Source of the DNA: a virus | Direction: 5' to 3' (one strand) | DNA: 64,000 nt | Virus record (IMG/VR): IMGVR_UViG_3300033571_018919 | Coordinates: 62,001 to 126,000 of that record | Shown: positions 12,001-18,078 of the stretch, piece after piece | How positions within the stretch are numbered: position 1 is the stretch's first letter | Layout of the letters: the number at the start of each line of letters is the position of its first letter | Program-made: the position numbers and the translations under genes | The notes under the pieces: model-generated | What the model was told of the DNA's origin: nothing | Database searches by the model: none | Seen by the model: the letters and a program-made list of their open reading frames with translations, nothing else

Positions 12001-13641
12001 TCAGATAATGCATTCTTTGCTTTAACCTCCTCCTACTGGGATGCAGACTTCACTATTGAATTTTTTATAAAAACTACGGACACAAAGTCACCTGCAGTAA
12101 TTTTTAGTAATTGGTTTGACTCTAGCTTTTTAGGTGGTTCTTTTTCTTTGAGTATCTTCTTAGGACAAGTTCGTGTTTCTCATTATCAAAGTAGTGGAAC
12201 AAATCAAACACAATTTATATCCACAGCAACATCTGTTAACGACAATAATTGGCATCATGTTGCATTTACTCAAGTACAAGGTATTAGTACTAAAACTTTT
12301 CGTATTTTTATTGACGGAATATTAAGTGCGTACAATGTTCAAACTACTTGGACGCAAGGAAGTTCAAACCCTAACAGCTACATTGCGTCACAAAATCCAG
12401 GAACATTTGGTGTAGCAAGTAGATATTTTAATGGATATCTTTCTAACTTTAGATTAGTAACTTCAGTAGTTTACTCTACTAGTAGTACGACTATTGGAGC
12501 AACAATATTTACGCCTCCATCAAATGCTTTAACCAATATATCAGGAACTCAAGTATTAATTATGGTTCAACCTGTTACTGGTTCGGGTGGCTACAGTTCT
12601 ACATTTGCAGGTTCGGCAACTACTTATGCTATTCGTGATGACGGTAACTTATATGCATGGGGTTTAGGAACTACAGGACAAATAAGTGGCTATGAACAAG
12701 CAATTAATAGATCCAATCCAAACCAAATAGGTAATAATTATCTTAGTGTCAATCAAAGCAGTCCGGTTTTAATTGCTAGTGGTAGTTGGAGTAAAATAGG
12801 TGCTGGTGCTAGTGTAAGTGCAGCTATACGCAGTGATGGGTTGCTATTTACTTGGGGTTTGAACACATCAGGCCAAATGGGTGATAATACAGTAATTGCT
12901 AAATCAAGTCCTGTACAAATTGGTAATAGTAGTTGGGCACAAGTAAGTGTAATTGATAACCATATGATAGCTTTGGATACTGCTAGTTCAGCATATACAT
13001 GGGGATTAAATGCTAGTGGTCAATTAGGTGATGGTACTACAATTAATAAAAGCAATCCTGTGTTATTGGGTAGTTTTACCACAATCGCCGCCGGTTCCTC
13101 ATTTACAGGTGGTATTACTAATACAGGTGCTTTGTTCATGTGGGGTGTAGGTGCACTCGGGGTTCTTGGCAATAGTGCAACAATTAATCGTTCAAGCCCA
13201 ATACAAATAGGAACAAGTAGTTGGACAGCTATAGCAGCAGGAGCAAGCGTTGCTAGTGCAATCAGAAGTGACGGTAGCATATTTAATTGGGGAGCAGGCA
13301 CTTTAGGTCAATTAGGTCAAGCATATTCTATTATATCACGTTCAAGCCCAATACAATTAGGAAATGAGTATGCGGTTGCTAACGTGTACATACCAACAAA
13401 AATTGATGGTGAGTTGGGTACAACGTCTTGGTCTTCAGTGAGTGCAGGAAATTCATATTCAGCAGGAATTTCAAATAATAACTCTTTATTCTTGTGGGGA
13501 TTAAATAACGCCGGCCAAATAGGACTGAATGATACTATTAATAGATCAAGCCCAACTCAAGTAACCGGTACTTATTCGGAAGTTAGTGCTGGTAATTCGT
13601 TTACAGGCGCTAGAGCTATTATATATCCAACATCACAATAA
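64..13641 (+). CDS. Giant RCC1-repeat / LamG-like tail fibre or adhesin protein
   Basis: The 4525-residue product consists almost wholly of RCC1-type beta-propeller repeats of about 50 residues with the core LYAWGxNxxGQLGDGTTxNKSSPVQIG; I estimate about 60 units. Five LamG/concanavalin-like lectin domains interrupt them at roughly residues 2386-2600, 2725-2946, 3067-3309, 3433-3659 and 3940-4169. Each has the FTIE(L/F)W strand, a W-x-H-V/I-A segment and a conserved GYLSNxRxVKG ending. No signal peptide or membrane segment is visible, which fits a virion protein assembled in the cytoplasm. RCC1 propellers and LamG domains bind proteins or glycans, so receptor binding by a long fibre is the likely role. 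The upstream gene also ends in an RCC1 repeat. No frameshift is seen over 13.6 kb despite strong repetition. Confidence 0.8.
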   Translation: MPTNSPVLLGNKLPYNLPEPQKVDNNSWTQVSAFNDFTVGLRSNSILYAWGTNNSYQIGDGTTLNKSTPTQISNSSFLVVSAGFDHSAAITTNNTLFVWGNSASTFVQTINFSWTKVASSGNHTLAIRNDNTLWTWGLNTAGQLGDGTTINKSSPVQIGSGTWNDISAAVSHSVAIDSDYKLYVWGQNNAGQIGDNTSINKSSPVQIGSNSWLQVASGNSYTVSINSLNEMFAWGLNTSYQLGDRTVINKSSPVQIGSTFSWSSVSAGVDHSLAITTDNQLYIWGNPAGAGIQEPTTIYSWTQVTAGNIYTTAIRSDGSLWTWGRNTEGQLGQNNVILQSSPVQVGNSSYTQVSGKWSHTSAIKADSTIIGYGSNTYGELGDGTTIAKSNPVTLSSSFTNTSWTSVSASVNHTAAIRNDGRIYIWGLNTSGQLGDNTAISKSNPVSLASPFDTSSWTQVDLGRDFALARRLDGKLYAWGFNDLGQLGIVNSTFPIGGDTLNRSNPVLISDSSWIQVSAGFDHSLAIRSDNTLWTWGSSVAIGLVTEPMSWLAVSGGATHTLGIRDNGTLWTWGTNDQGQLGNSTTVIRLSPVQIGLTRWASVSAGSSYSHAIDQAGLLYAWGLNSSGQLGDNSSINKSSPVQIGSSSWIEVTDGVNHTLAIDADGRLYGWGQFTSGQTGVYDEIYSWTQITSGLGLRTDGTLWAWGQLTGDGTTIIRSSPVQIGSSDWSSIAPIFSMIDPKAALKTNGTLWMWGTNALGQLGQNDTINRSSPVQVAGSWNQISVQSGHAAARNVSNIIYTWGKNEAGQLGDGTTIDKSSPVLLSGAFGTTSWTSVSVGWSHTAALRNDNIIYIWGWNNQGQLGTGLTTSRSNPVTLDGAFATSSFVAVSSGALHTLAVRSDSRLVAWGYNLEGSLGDNTTINKSTPVVIGTSSWSVVTAARTNNLAVTTTGTLWFWGADGGSGSSAQNATINRSAPTQIGALTNWASAGVVSAINNLGVAFVWGSGGSANTSNTYLLNTTVDASSPVQVGGFRWPPTKYYSPQQVGTSSFSLVSAGSSYSMGINAEDLLYGWGVNNSGQQADGTTVAKSSPVQITTSSYISVSAGFDHVLAIASNGTLWTWGNSAAIGLVVQPQSWSEISSGSSHTLAIRSDGALFAWGIGTSGQLGNTLAISNSSPVQVGTSSWSQVKAGTNVSLAIDTNNRLFGWGLNTSAQLGIGVITNRSSPVLITSGSWIGLAAGGTHTFAIDSTNKLYGWGNNDSGQIIPYGSYFPTGYSPVSAGGGFFAAIRTSDSGLLLWGRNNFGQLGQGNTIDRSNPIQLGSNSWKQVAAGTSFISAIRSDDTLWTWGLNTSGQLGDNTSISKSSPVQVAGSWLSISGGATHALGVKIDNTLWSWGSNDVGQLGDSTVVNKSSPVQIGTRSWSSVNAGNSYSLAIDTTGIVYGWGWNTSGQLGDGTTTNRNSPVLLASPFNTTSFSQVTAGFSHSLGFTTSGLLYSWGGNSVGELGLGLITSRSNPTQITQYSGLLPQNGSWSFIYAGQQISTAINNNNLYVWGSGASGQLGLGDTINRSIPVQTGIGYSWKAAALEVATNLGAGYLRSDNSVWVTGNNTFGNLGNSTTVNRSAPVIVGSTSISTPVQVGTSSWSQISAGASYSAGIDSLGKLYTWGLNNTYQLGNNTTVDRNDVINQLTNSSWTSVSTGLNHVLAIASNNSLHAWGSAAAVGLSNVTALSWSTIASGGQSSHLAAIRSDGALFTWGLNTNGQLGDGTTINKSSPTQISGTISWTSVAVDLSNTMAIRLGGTLFVWGGNASGQLGLSDTINRSNPVLLDYNSWSQISVNTSHTAGIRSNQLYVWGNNVSGQIGDNTTINKSSPVQVTGSWNSVSAGAQYTIGINNSSLLFVWGVNAAFQLGTGNTVSRSSPVQIATGTSYSIISAGPTHAVAIDTTSKLWTWGQQSSVGIDVNSWTQVSIGNQFVLAIRNDGRLFAWGVNSSGQLGLGDTILRSSPVLVGNNSWSAISAAIGGNNSAGIASDGKLFTWGNNNTGQLGDGTTINKSSPVQISSGSSFSLVAAGPGFLLAASTNYALFTSGGNSVGQLGDGTTINKSTPVQITDPSVQSWIFISAGTSYSGGIDNLGKLYTWGTNFLGILGHGDTINRSKPTIVSGSTSWSKVSAGGVNTLGITNLGALYAWGQNNVGQIGDGTTINKSSPVQIGSSSWSAVAASDSVSMAIRSDNTLWTWGHNSVGQLGIGLTTNRSSPVQVVAGAQWSSIASSGNNTMVAISIATGTSNKLYLWGFNASGQLGTGDTVNRSSPTLLAGTTGTVIPTKILNYQSFSQVSTGISYTIAKRANDNVLMGWGINTSGQLGDNTATQARRSNPTLIGYRTFVDASENNITSVTFTGSPKNVDFSPFANQPYNTVTSGGSTQFSGLGDVINCGTNSVFAFGTGPFCIEFWCYNNILKAVAAVTTNPSVTSVTDSFIVGWDAAGSYNVVVGNTTFASSPGFIKTNVWQHIVCCRDSSNNVAVFIDGVRGSPGVVASNLVRTTLGIGDFPTTPSQNIDGYLSNVRLVKGSSVYDPTLSTLTVPTSPLTAIANTVLLTCQTFGTAYTGNISALGSTSVFGNSNSQLYVTGLAASGQLGDNTTINKSSSVQLGTGYVGLNTNYNTPTLISNQSWSSVSAGTSYSLALRNDNSLFAWGLNSSGQLGVSNAVARGFPTQITNNSSTFTDNSTNNFTITPNLYARMVNFTPFATVPYDTSVYGGSGSFISNDTYVSIASNAAFDLPGDFTIELWFYLNFPPVANSVMLLDRWVTGVAGSYQLYYRGTGRSITFLVDSATVLLQDPSPDTILPNVWYHVAVVRNGVGSNNVTLYINGLPKISATYTSSLTTSNTLYLGTQGSTLTADLDGYLSNVRIVKGVAVYTSSFVVPTSPLTAISGTSLLTCRDIGSTTIFNKFSAGAAHTLIRNSASTQVSAFGLTTSGQLGLGDTINRSSPVIVGSGTQINTYTNSPVLVTPGTSGYTQVFAGQSFSVVKRTDEVYVWGLNSSGQLGDNSIINKSSPTLLSAGTNLQIVDQSNSGFSILRNGTGYSTTVVPFAGAISGYFGGSPNGLQVVNANQLDFGVGDFCMECWIYPTLSYYPLSGVFMSHGQYNGSGYYIGMSCYQGNIRVAISNPNTTLTTTVGVTPFTANTWYHVAVIRNQSTVLPSTMNMYVNGTIIGSITNTNNYDSVANEGIGSAFAGSGARSPYYYFTGYISNVRIVKGNYVYGGNGAVGNFTPPTSPLAKTQSAGTNINAITGNETSLLIYNTPSSVTEVSEGFNLISAGYTHVTSVSSNNKLYAWGLNSSGQFGTGNAVTYSSPVLVGNSQIINTGTLSPVQVNFGLPNSWASVAAGQSFSMVRAFDGSVYVWGLNSSGQLGQSDSINRSKPTLVGGQLNAVLDVSSAANTITKYGTTYTTTTVPTAGSVAGYFNGVSDYLRCDAALSGLTTTTAQFTIEGYGNPSTYSGFANGRFMIGINSKSSGTNNLLIGVDRIYYNGTEISSLSLPLNTWTHFAATFDGTTFRYFIGGVESYSEVAAPQTAFSNNVFLIGTEADAADGGTLGNYLQGYLSNIRVTPQALYTGTFTPPTGILTTSSVGTSGPNVAASLSGTVSFLTYTTAAATIDGAQPFYQSSIAAGATHSTTVNDFNILYAWGAGGSGQLGTNAINNLSSPVVVGGQTNADFRSPILAASGSWSSASAGASHSLAIKVDNTLYGWGLNNAGQLGLNNTIDRSSVTQIDTTDAYASVSAGSSTSMVIKLNNLLYATGLGTSGVLGTNTAINRSSFVQVGSNSWTLVSTGLTTSMGIDSNNLLYSWGATTLGQLGLSTTTPARSNPTLVQGINHQTKSPTLVAGSWNAINAGLSHTAALRNAQLYTWGLATSGQIGNNSVTNRSSPVLIGAGLVTIVDISSFSRTISTSGSPYSQNIVIPFANTSSTSFDGSSDNAFFALTSSYWDADFTIEFFIKTTDTKSPAVIFSNWFDSSFLGGSFSLSIFLGQVRVSHYQSSGTNQTQFISTATSVNDNNWHHVAFTQVQGISTKTFRIFIDGILSAYNVQTTWTQGSSNPNSYIASQNPGTFGVASRYFNGYLSNFRLVTSVVYSTSSTTIGATIFTPPSNALTNISGTQVLIMVQPVTGSGGYSSTFAGSATTYAIRDDGNLYAWGLGTTGQISGYEQAINRSNPNQIGNNYLSVNQSSPVLIASGSWSKIGAGASVSAAIRSDGLLFTWGLNTSGQMGDNTVIAKSSPVQIGNSSWAQVSVIDNHMIALDTASSAYTWGLNASGQLGDGTTINKSNPVLLGSFTTIAAGSSFTGGITNTGALFMWGVGALGVLGNSATINRSSPIQIGTSSWTAIAAGASVASAIRSDGSIFNWGAGTLGQLGQAYSIISRSSPIQLGNEYAVANVYIPTKIDGELGTTSWSSVSAGNSYSAGISNNNSLFLWGLNNAGQIGLNDTINRSSPTQVTGTYSEVSAGNSFTGARAIIYPTSQ

Positions 13642-13661
13642 TTAATTTTGGCAAAGATATA

Positions 13662-13694
13662 TCTCTCTATAAATATCTAACGTTTATAGAGGGA
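13662..13694 (+). promoter_or_regulatory. Inverted repeat overlapping a late promoter box
   Basis: TCTCTCTATAAA (13662-13673) pairs with TTTATAGAGGGA (13683-13694) over 12 positions with one G-U, around a 9-nt loop. One arm contains the TATAAATA box and the other arm contains the ribosome-binding site of the next gene. There is no following T run, so a terminator is unlikely. It may be an operator, or an RNA hairpin hiding the ribosome-binding site in readthrough transcripts. Confidence 0.5.
13668..13675 (+). promoter_or_regulatory. T4-type late promoter box TATAAATA
   Basis: A perfect copy of the T4 late promoter box lies 26 nt before the ATG at 13702. A purine-rich ribosome-binding site (AGAGGGA, 13688-13694) lies between them, so this unit has a conventional leader. 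Confidence 0.65.
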
Positions 13695-13701
13695 AAATTT
13701 T

Positions 13702-15417
13702 ATGCATCCAATTGATCAACTATTGGCATATCAATTAGAAGGAAAACAAAAAGAAGCTTGGGAAATCTCTGAGAGAATGGAAAGTGAAGGCCCAGAAAAT
13801 TGCAAAGATCCAACAGGTAAAGTAAATCCAGAAACATGGATACGTCACAGTTTTAATCGTGGTTGGTTTTTATTACAACAAGGCGATTATCAAAAAGGTT
13901 GTCAACAATTAGAAAATGGAAGATTCATCAGTGTATATGGAAGTGGTCCACTAAAAACTGATGCACCTATTTATAATCCACAAGAACATGACATTGTAGG
14001 CAAATCAATAATAATTTCATTAGAGGGTGGTTATGGTGACGAGATTATTCATGCACGTTTCGCAACAAGTTTCAAAAATAAAGGTGCTAGTAAAGTATAT
14101 CTAGCAGCCGCGCCCGAATTAGTAAGTGTTTTTAAAAGAATTGAAGGTGTTGATGACGTTATATTACGCAATCAGGCACACACGGTTCAACACGATTATT
14201 GGGTTCCTGGCTTTAGTGCGGGTTGGGTAGTCGGACATACTTTTGATGATTTTCCGGGTAAACCTTACATGAGCCCACTTCCTGCAAGTGTCGATATATG
14301 GAAAAATTTAATTAACAGTGAAAAAATAAAAGTTGGTATACGTTGGGCAGGTAATCCTAAATTTGAACATCAGCAGTTTAGAAAGTTTCCCGAAGCTTTC
14401 ATGACCAACCTTGCAAAATATAAAGAACTTCAAATTTACAGTTTACAACGTGATCATAATATTATTCAATTACCAGAAGGTGTAACTGATTTACAACACT
14501 TCTTACTAAGTTGGGAAGATACGATGGCATGTATTGCTAACTTAGACATCGTTATTACTAGTTGTACAAGTATCGCACATATAGCCGCAGCTATGGGCAA
14601 AGAAACATGGGTGACACCTCCGATTCTACCATATCATACTTGGGCGTATGGAAGTCCTGAAAACACAACTAGTCCTTATTACGAATGTGTTAAGTTATTT
14701 AGACAAGAAGAATCAGGAAAATGGAATACAACATTTCAAAAATTATACAGTGCATTAGAAGAAAAATTCAATTTAGAACATGTAGAAATGCCAAATGAGG
14801 ATAAAGTATTAAAACGTTTGAATTTAGGTTGCGGTATTAATAAATTTGACGGGTATCTAAATGTTGATAACAGTGAATTAGTTAAGCCAGATCAAATAGT
14901 TGATTTAAATGTTACTCCTTGGCCATGGAAAGATAATGAGTTTGGTCATATAGTAGCCAAAGATGTACTAGAACATTTAGGAGATACACCTAAAGACTTT
15001 ATGAACATCTTAAAAGAGATGTATCGTATCAGTGATAACGGAGCGGTATGGGAAGTACAAGTACCACATTGGCGCTGTGATATAGCAGTTGATGATCCTA
15101 CACATAGACGAGTGATAACGTTAGGTACTTTTATGCTATTAAATCAAAAGAAAAACTTTGAACGTATGAAAGAAAATCAAAGTGATTCATTATTAGCATT
15201 TGAACATGATATTGATTTAGAAGTATGTGATGTTAATTTTGAATATTTACCACATTGGAGTGAAAGATTAAAAAGAGGTGAAATTTCTGAAGAAGAATTA
15301 AATTATGCTTTGAACACATTTAATAATGTTGCTTTAAGTATGAGATTACTAATTCAAGTAAATAAACCGGGTCGGGTGTCAATAGGCGAAATAGAATCTT
15401 TTATAGCCAATAAATAA
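13702..15417 (+). CDS. Glycosyltransferase-like / SAM methyltransferase fusion protein
   Basis: The 571-residue protein has two parts. Residues 1 to about 360 resemble tetratricopeptide-linked glycosyltransferases of the heptosyltransferase type: a helical N-terminus, SLEGGYGDEIIHARFA, then VGIRWAGNPKFEHQQFRKFP and ITSCTSIAHIAAAMG. From about residue 370 a class I methyltransferase begins with LNLGCGINKFDGYLNVDNS and contains an FGHIVAKDVLEHL segment typical of Methyltransf_11-like enzymes. It opens a run of sugar genes and its stop overlaps the next start (TAATG). Transfer and methylation of a surface sugar is the likely role; the substrate is unknown. Confidence 0.7.
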   Translation: MHPIDQLLAYQLEGKQKEAWEISERMESEGPENCKDPTGKVNPETWIRHSFNRGWFLLQQGDYQKGCQQLENGRFISVYGSGPLKTDAPIYNPQEHDIVGKSIIISLEGGYGDEIIHARFATSFKNKGASKVYLAAAPELVSVFKRIEGVDDVILRNQAHTVQHDYWVPGFSAGWVVGHTFDDFPGKPYMSPLPASVDIWKNLINSEKIKVGIRWAGNPKFEHQQFRKFPEAFMTNLAKYKELQIYSLQRDHNIIQLPEGVTDLQHFLLSWEDTMACIANLDIVITSCTSIAHIAAAMGKETWVTPPILPYHTWAYGSPENTTSPYYECVKLFRQEESGKWNTTFQKLYSALEEKFNLEHVEMPNEDKVLKRLNLGCGINKFDGYLNVDNSELVKPDQIVDLNVTPWPWKDNEFGHIVAKDVLEHLGDTPKDFMNILKEMYRISDNGAVWEVQVPHWRCDIAVDDPTHRRVITLGTFMLLNQKKNFERMKENQSDSLLAFEHDIDLEVCDVNFEYLPHWSERLKRGEISEEELNYALNTFNNVALSMRLLIQVNKPGRVSIGEIESFIANK

Positions 15418-16100
15418 TGTTAAAATTAGACTATAGTTATAATCTATCAATCGAATCAGCCTACATCATCACTTTAAAAAATCATCCAATAAGTGAAAAA
15501 ATGTCAGCGAGGTGTCAACAAAGCCTCGCTGCATTAAATATGCCATATAAAGTATGGGATGCATTTGACGGTACTTCAGGCACAATTATTGAACCTAACC
15601 ACAGCAAAGATGCAAGCTGGACTAGTTGGATTAAGTGGGTAGATAAAGAGTTAAGTATCACTGAGGTAAGTGTTGCATTAAGTCACATTAGCTTGTGGGC
15701 ACGTTGCATTGAACTCGATCAACCTATTATAATACTTGAGCATGATGCAATTATGCTTAAAGAAATTAGAGATCATCCTGTAACAGGTGTCATTCATTAT
15801 TTGGGTAGTTATGAACAGGCTAAGAAAGGTTGGCCTGTACTTATTACGCCTCCCCATGCGACCAATGGTAATAATTATCATTTTATATGCAGGGCACATG
15901 CGTACAGTATTGACCCATGGTCAGCAAAAAATGCACTATCATATGTAATTAAATATGGCATTTGCGAATCCTTAGATATCATGTTGCGCAGTGATATTAT
16001 ACCTGCAATTCAATTGGGATTATATGCATATGATGAAAGCGATATTGCAAATACTACAATTGTTGGTCGTAAGAAAACGATGGATGGCAAGGAACGTTAA
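15417..16100 (+). CDS. Glycosyltransferase family 25-like protein
   Basis: The 227-residue protein starts with SAYIITLKNHPISEKMSARC and AALNMPYKVWDAFDGT, the usual opening of family 25 (LPS biosynthesis) glycosyltransferases, followed by an acidic motif in IIILEHDAIM. It overlaps both neighbours by one base, so it is translationally coupled. It probably adds a hexose to a lipopolysaccharide-like or virion glycan. Confidence 0.7.
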   Translation: MLKLDYSYNLSIESAYIITLKNHPISEKMSARCQQSLAALNMPYKVWDAFDGTSGTIIEPNHSKDASWTSWIKWVDKELSITEVSVALSHISLWARCIELDQPIIILEHDAIMLKEIRDHPVTGVIHYLGSYEQAKKGWPVLITPPHATNGNNYHFICRAHAYSIDPWSAKNALSYVIKYGICESLDIMLRSDIIPAIQLGLYAYDESDIANTTIVGRKKTMDGKER

Positions 16101-17398
16101 TGTATTCCATTGTAATACCACATTTAAGTGATAGCAAATATATAGATACGTGTATAAAATATATTAAAGAAAATAGTAAGTATGATCCTGAGATCATACA
16201 AATCGTAGATGAAATAGACGTATATTATGCTTTTAACAAAGGCGTCTATCAAGCTAGTAATGATATCGTAGTATTAATGAATGATGATATGATTGTTAGT
16301 GAAAATTGGGATGAGTTTATTCCGTTATTTTTGGCAGAAGATACTTTTCTAACATTTAACGTAGTAGAAGCTAATCCAGGAAAAATGGATGGTCCTGAGT
16401 GTATAAAATACGATTGCGGAGATAGTTTAGATAATTTTAACTATGAAAAGTTTGACCGTTTTGTAAAAGAAAATAAAGATCAAATGCCAATCATACAGTT
16501 TAATACGATTGGTTGGTATATGCCTTTTGTAGTAAATCGTAAAAGTTTCGTGTCATATCCAAACATTGACAAATTCCCTTTATATGCCAATGATGTGACA
16601 CTTTTTCATTCAGTTTTACCTAATTTGGGATATAAAGTTGCATTATTGAATAGTTTCGTGTATCATTTCAGTAGAAAGGGTACCCAACAGTTTTATAAAG
16701 AGAAGATTATGAAAAAACGAGCCATATTTACATATAGTAATCATCAAATAGATGAGAAGATTTCTTATTTACAAAAACAGATGATTAGTAGATACAACAC
16801 AAACAAGTTGTGCAAGTATGAATATTTGCACTATAAAAAACCTGATGGAGAAATGACACCCGATCAAGTGATTGAATATGGACTCGATAAATTATTTTAC
16901 GTAGATAATTATCATACTATCCTAATGTTAGATATAGATTGTGTACCATTAAGTACTCATGCACTAGAATATACATTTGAACGTGCGGAACAGGGAGTTT
17001 TAATTGGTAATGTTCAACGAAGTAATCATATAGAAAACAACAAACATATATATCCAGCTCCTAGTTGTATCGCATTAACAAAAGAAATGTATGAAAAATT
17101 AGGTAAACCAAGTTGGAAACCTACAAACAGGGGCGATATAGGAGAAGAACTTTGTTATATTGCAGAGGAAAAAGGCATAGAAATAGAAATGTTTATGCCC
17201 AGCAAGTACGAAGAAATACCATATTGGAATACAGATGAACGCAAGCCTTGGGACTTGCGTGATGGTGATCCGCAATTTGGTATAGGAACTACGTTCGTAG
17301 ACAAAGATGGCAATGAAATGTTCTATCATTTATTTCAAAGTAGATTGAATGTGTTCAATCATTTGTTCTTCCTTAAATGTGCGAGTGTGATGCTATGA
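16100..17398 (+). CDS. Two-domain glycosyltransferase (family 2-like)
   Basis: The 432-residue protein has an N-terminal GT-A domain (residues 1 to about 200): YSIVIPHLSDSKYIDTCIKY, then VVLMNDDMIVSENWDEF, where NDDM is the nucleotide-sugar/metal motif. From MKKRAIFTYSNHQ (about residue 204) a second GT-A-like domain follows with its own acidic motif ILMLDIDCVP. It lies in a coupled row of sugar genes. Two transfer activities, or one active and one structural domain, are both possible. Confidence 0.65.
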   Translation: MYSIVIPHLSDSKYIDTCIKYIKENSKYDPEIIQIVDEIDVYYAFNKGVYQASNDIVVLMNDDMIVSENWDEFIPLFLAEDTFLTFNVVEANPGKMDGPECIKYDCGDSLDNFNYEKFDRFVKENKDQMPIIQFNTIGWYMPFVVNRKSFVSYPNIDKFPLYANDVTLFHSVLPNLGYKVALLNSFVYHFSRKGTQQFYKEKIMKKRAIFTYSNHQIDEKISYLQKQMISRYNTNKLCKYEYLHYKKPDGEMTPDQVIEYGLDKLFYVDNYHTILMLDIDCVPLSTHALEYTFERAEQGVLIGNVQRSNHIENNKHIYPAPSCIALTKEMYEKLGKPSWKPTNRGDIGEELCYIAEEKGIEIEMFMPSKYEEIPYWNTDERKPWDLRDGDPQFGIGTTFVDKDGNEMFYHLFQSRLNVFNHLFFLKCASVML

Positions 17399-18078
17399 AA
17401 AGTACGAGGGATATATTTTGGAAGTTAAAACTAAAATGTCACAAGTGGGAAAACTATTTTGACATTTATGATAAAATAATGCCCAAATATAAAAACACTC
17501 ATCCTAAAATTTTAGAGGTTGGTGTAGCACACGGTGGCTCTTTAGAACTGTGGATTAACTATTTTGAAAATGATTTAGATTTGTACGCAGTTGATATAAA
17601 CAAAGATTTTTTAGGATACAAATTTGATGAAGTAGAAGTTAATTATAGCTGTGTGGATCAAGGTAGTCAGGAACATTGGGATGCATATTTAAAAGACGAT
17701 AAAACATTTGATATTATCATCGATGATGGAAGTCATATGATGAATGATCAAATTGTAACATTATTGAACTTATTTCCTAAATTGAATAACGGTGGTATGT
17801 ACATAATAGAAGATACTCATACTAGTTATTGGAGTGACTGGGAGGGTGGTTTACATAAACAGGGAACATGTATAGAGTTTTGCAAACAACTAATTGATTT
17901 ATTACACTCACCTCATATTTCACAGTCAGCACCTCCCGAACTTGCTAGAGTGTTTAAAGATTTAAAATCTGTAAACTTTTATAATAGTATGATTGTTTTA
18001 GAAAAAGAGCATGTAGAGCATCCTGCAAAACCTGCACACAATGAAGAAAGCTGGCACCCCGATTTTAAATGGGGCTAA
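17395..18078 (+). CDS. Class I SAM-dependent methyltransferase
   Basis: Motif I is ILEVGVAHGGSLELW, followed by DLYAVDIN and FDIIIDDGSHMMNDQI. The DDGSH motif and the later IIEDTHTSYW are typical of the sugar O-methyltransferase / cephalosporin hydroxylase group, which often uses Mg2+. I choose the ATG at 17395 because it overlaps the previous stop as ATGA; an earlier in-frame ATG at 17377 would add six residues. It probably methylates a sugar made by the surrounding transferases. Confidence 0.65.
   Translation: MKSTRDIFWKLKLKCHKWENYFDIYDKIMPKYKNTHPKILEVGVAHGGSLELWINYFENDLDLYAVDINKDFLGYKFDEVEVNYSCVDQGSQEHWDAYLKDDKTFDIIIDDGSHMMNDQIVTLLNLFPKLNNGGMYIIEDTHTSYWSDWEGGLHKQGTCIEFCKQLIDLLHSPHISQSAPPELARVFKDLKSVNFYNSMIVLEKEHVEHPAKPAHNEESWHPDFKWG

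Noticed and set aside
64-13641. CRISPR-like or tandem DNA repeat array
   Set aside because: Repetition follows the protein period of RCC1 units with diverged codons; there are no uniform repeats and spacers.
15678-15899. Minus-strand open frames inside the glycosyltransferase genes
   Set aside because: They are antisense shadows of clearly coding plus-strand genes, without ribosome-binding sites or recognised motifs.
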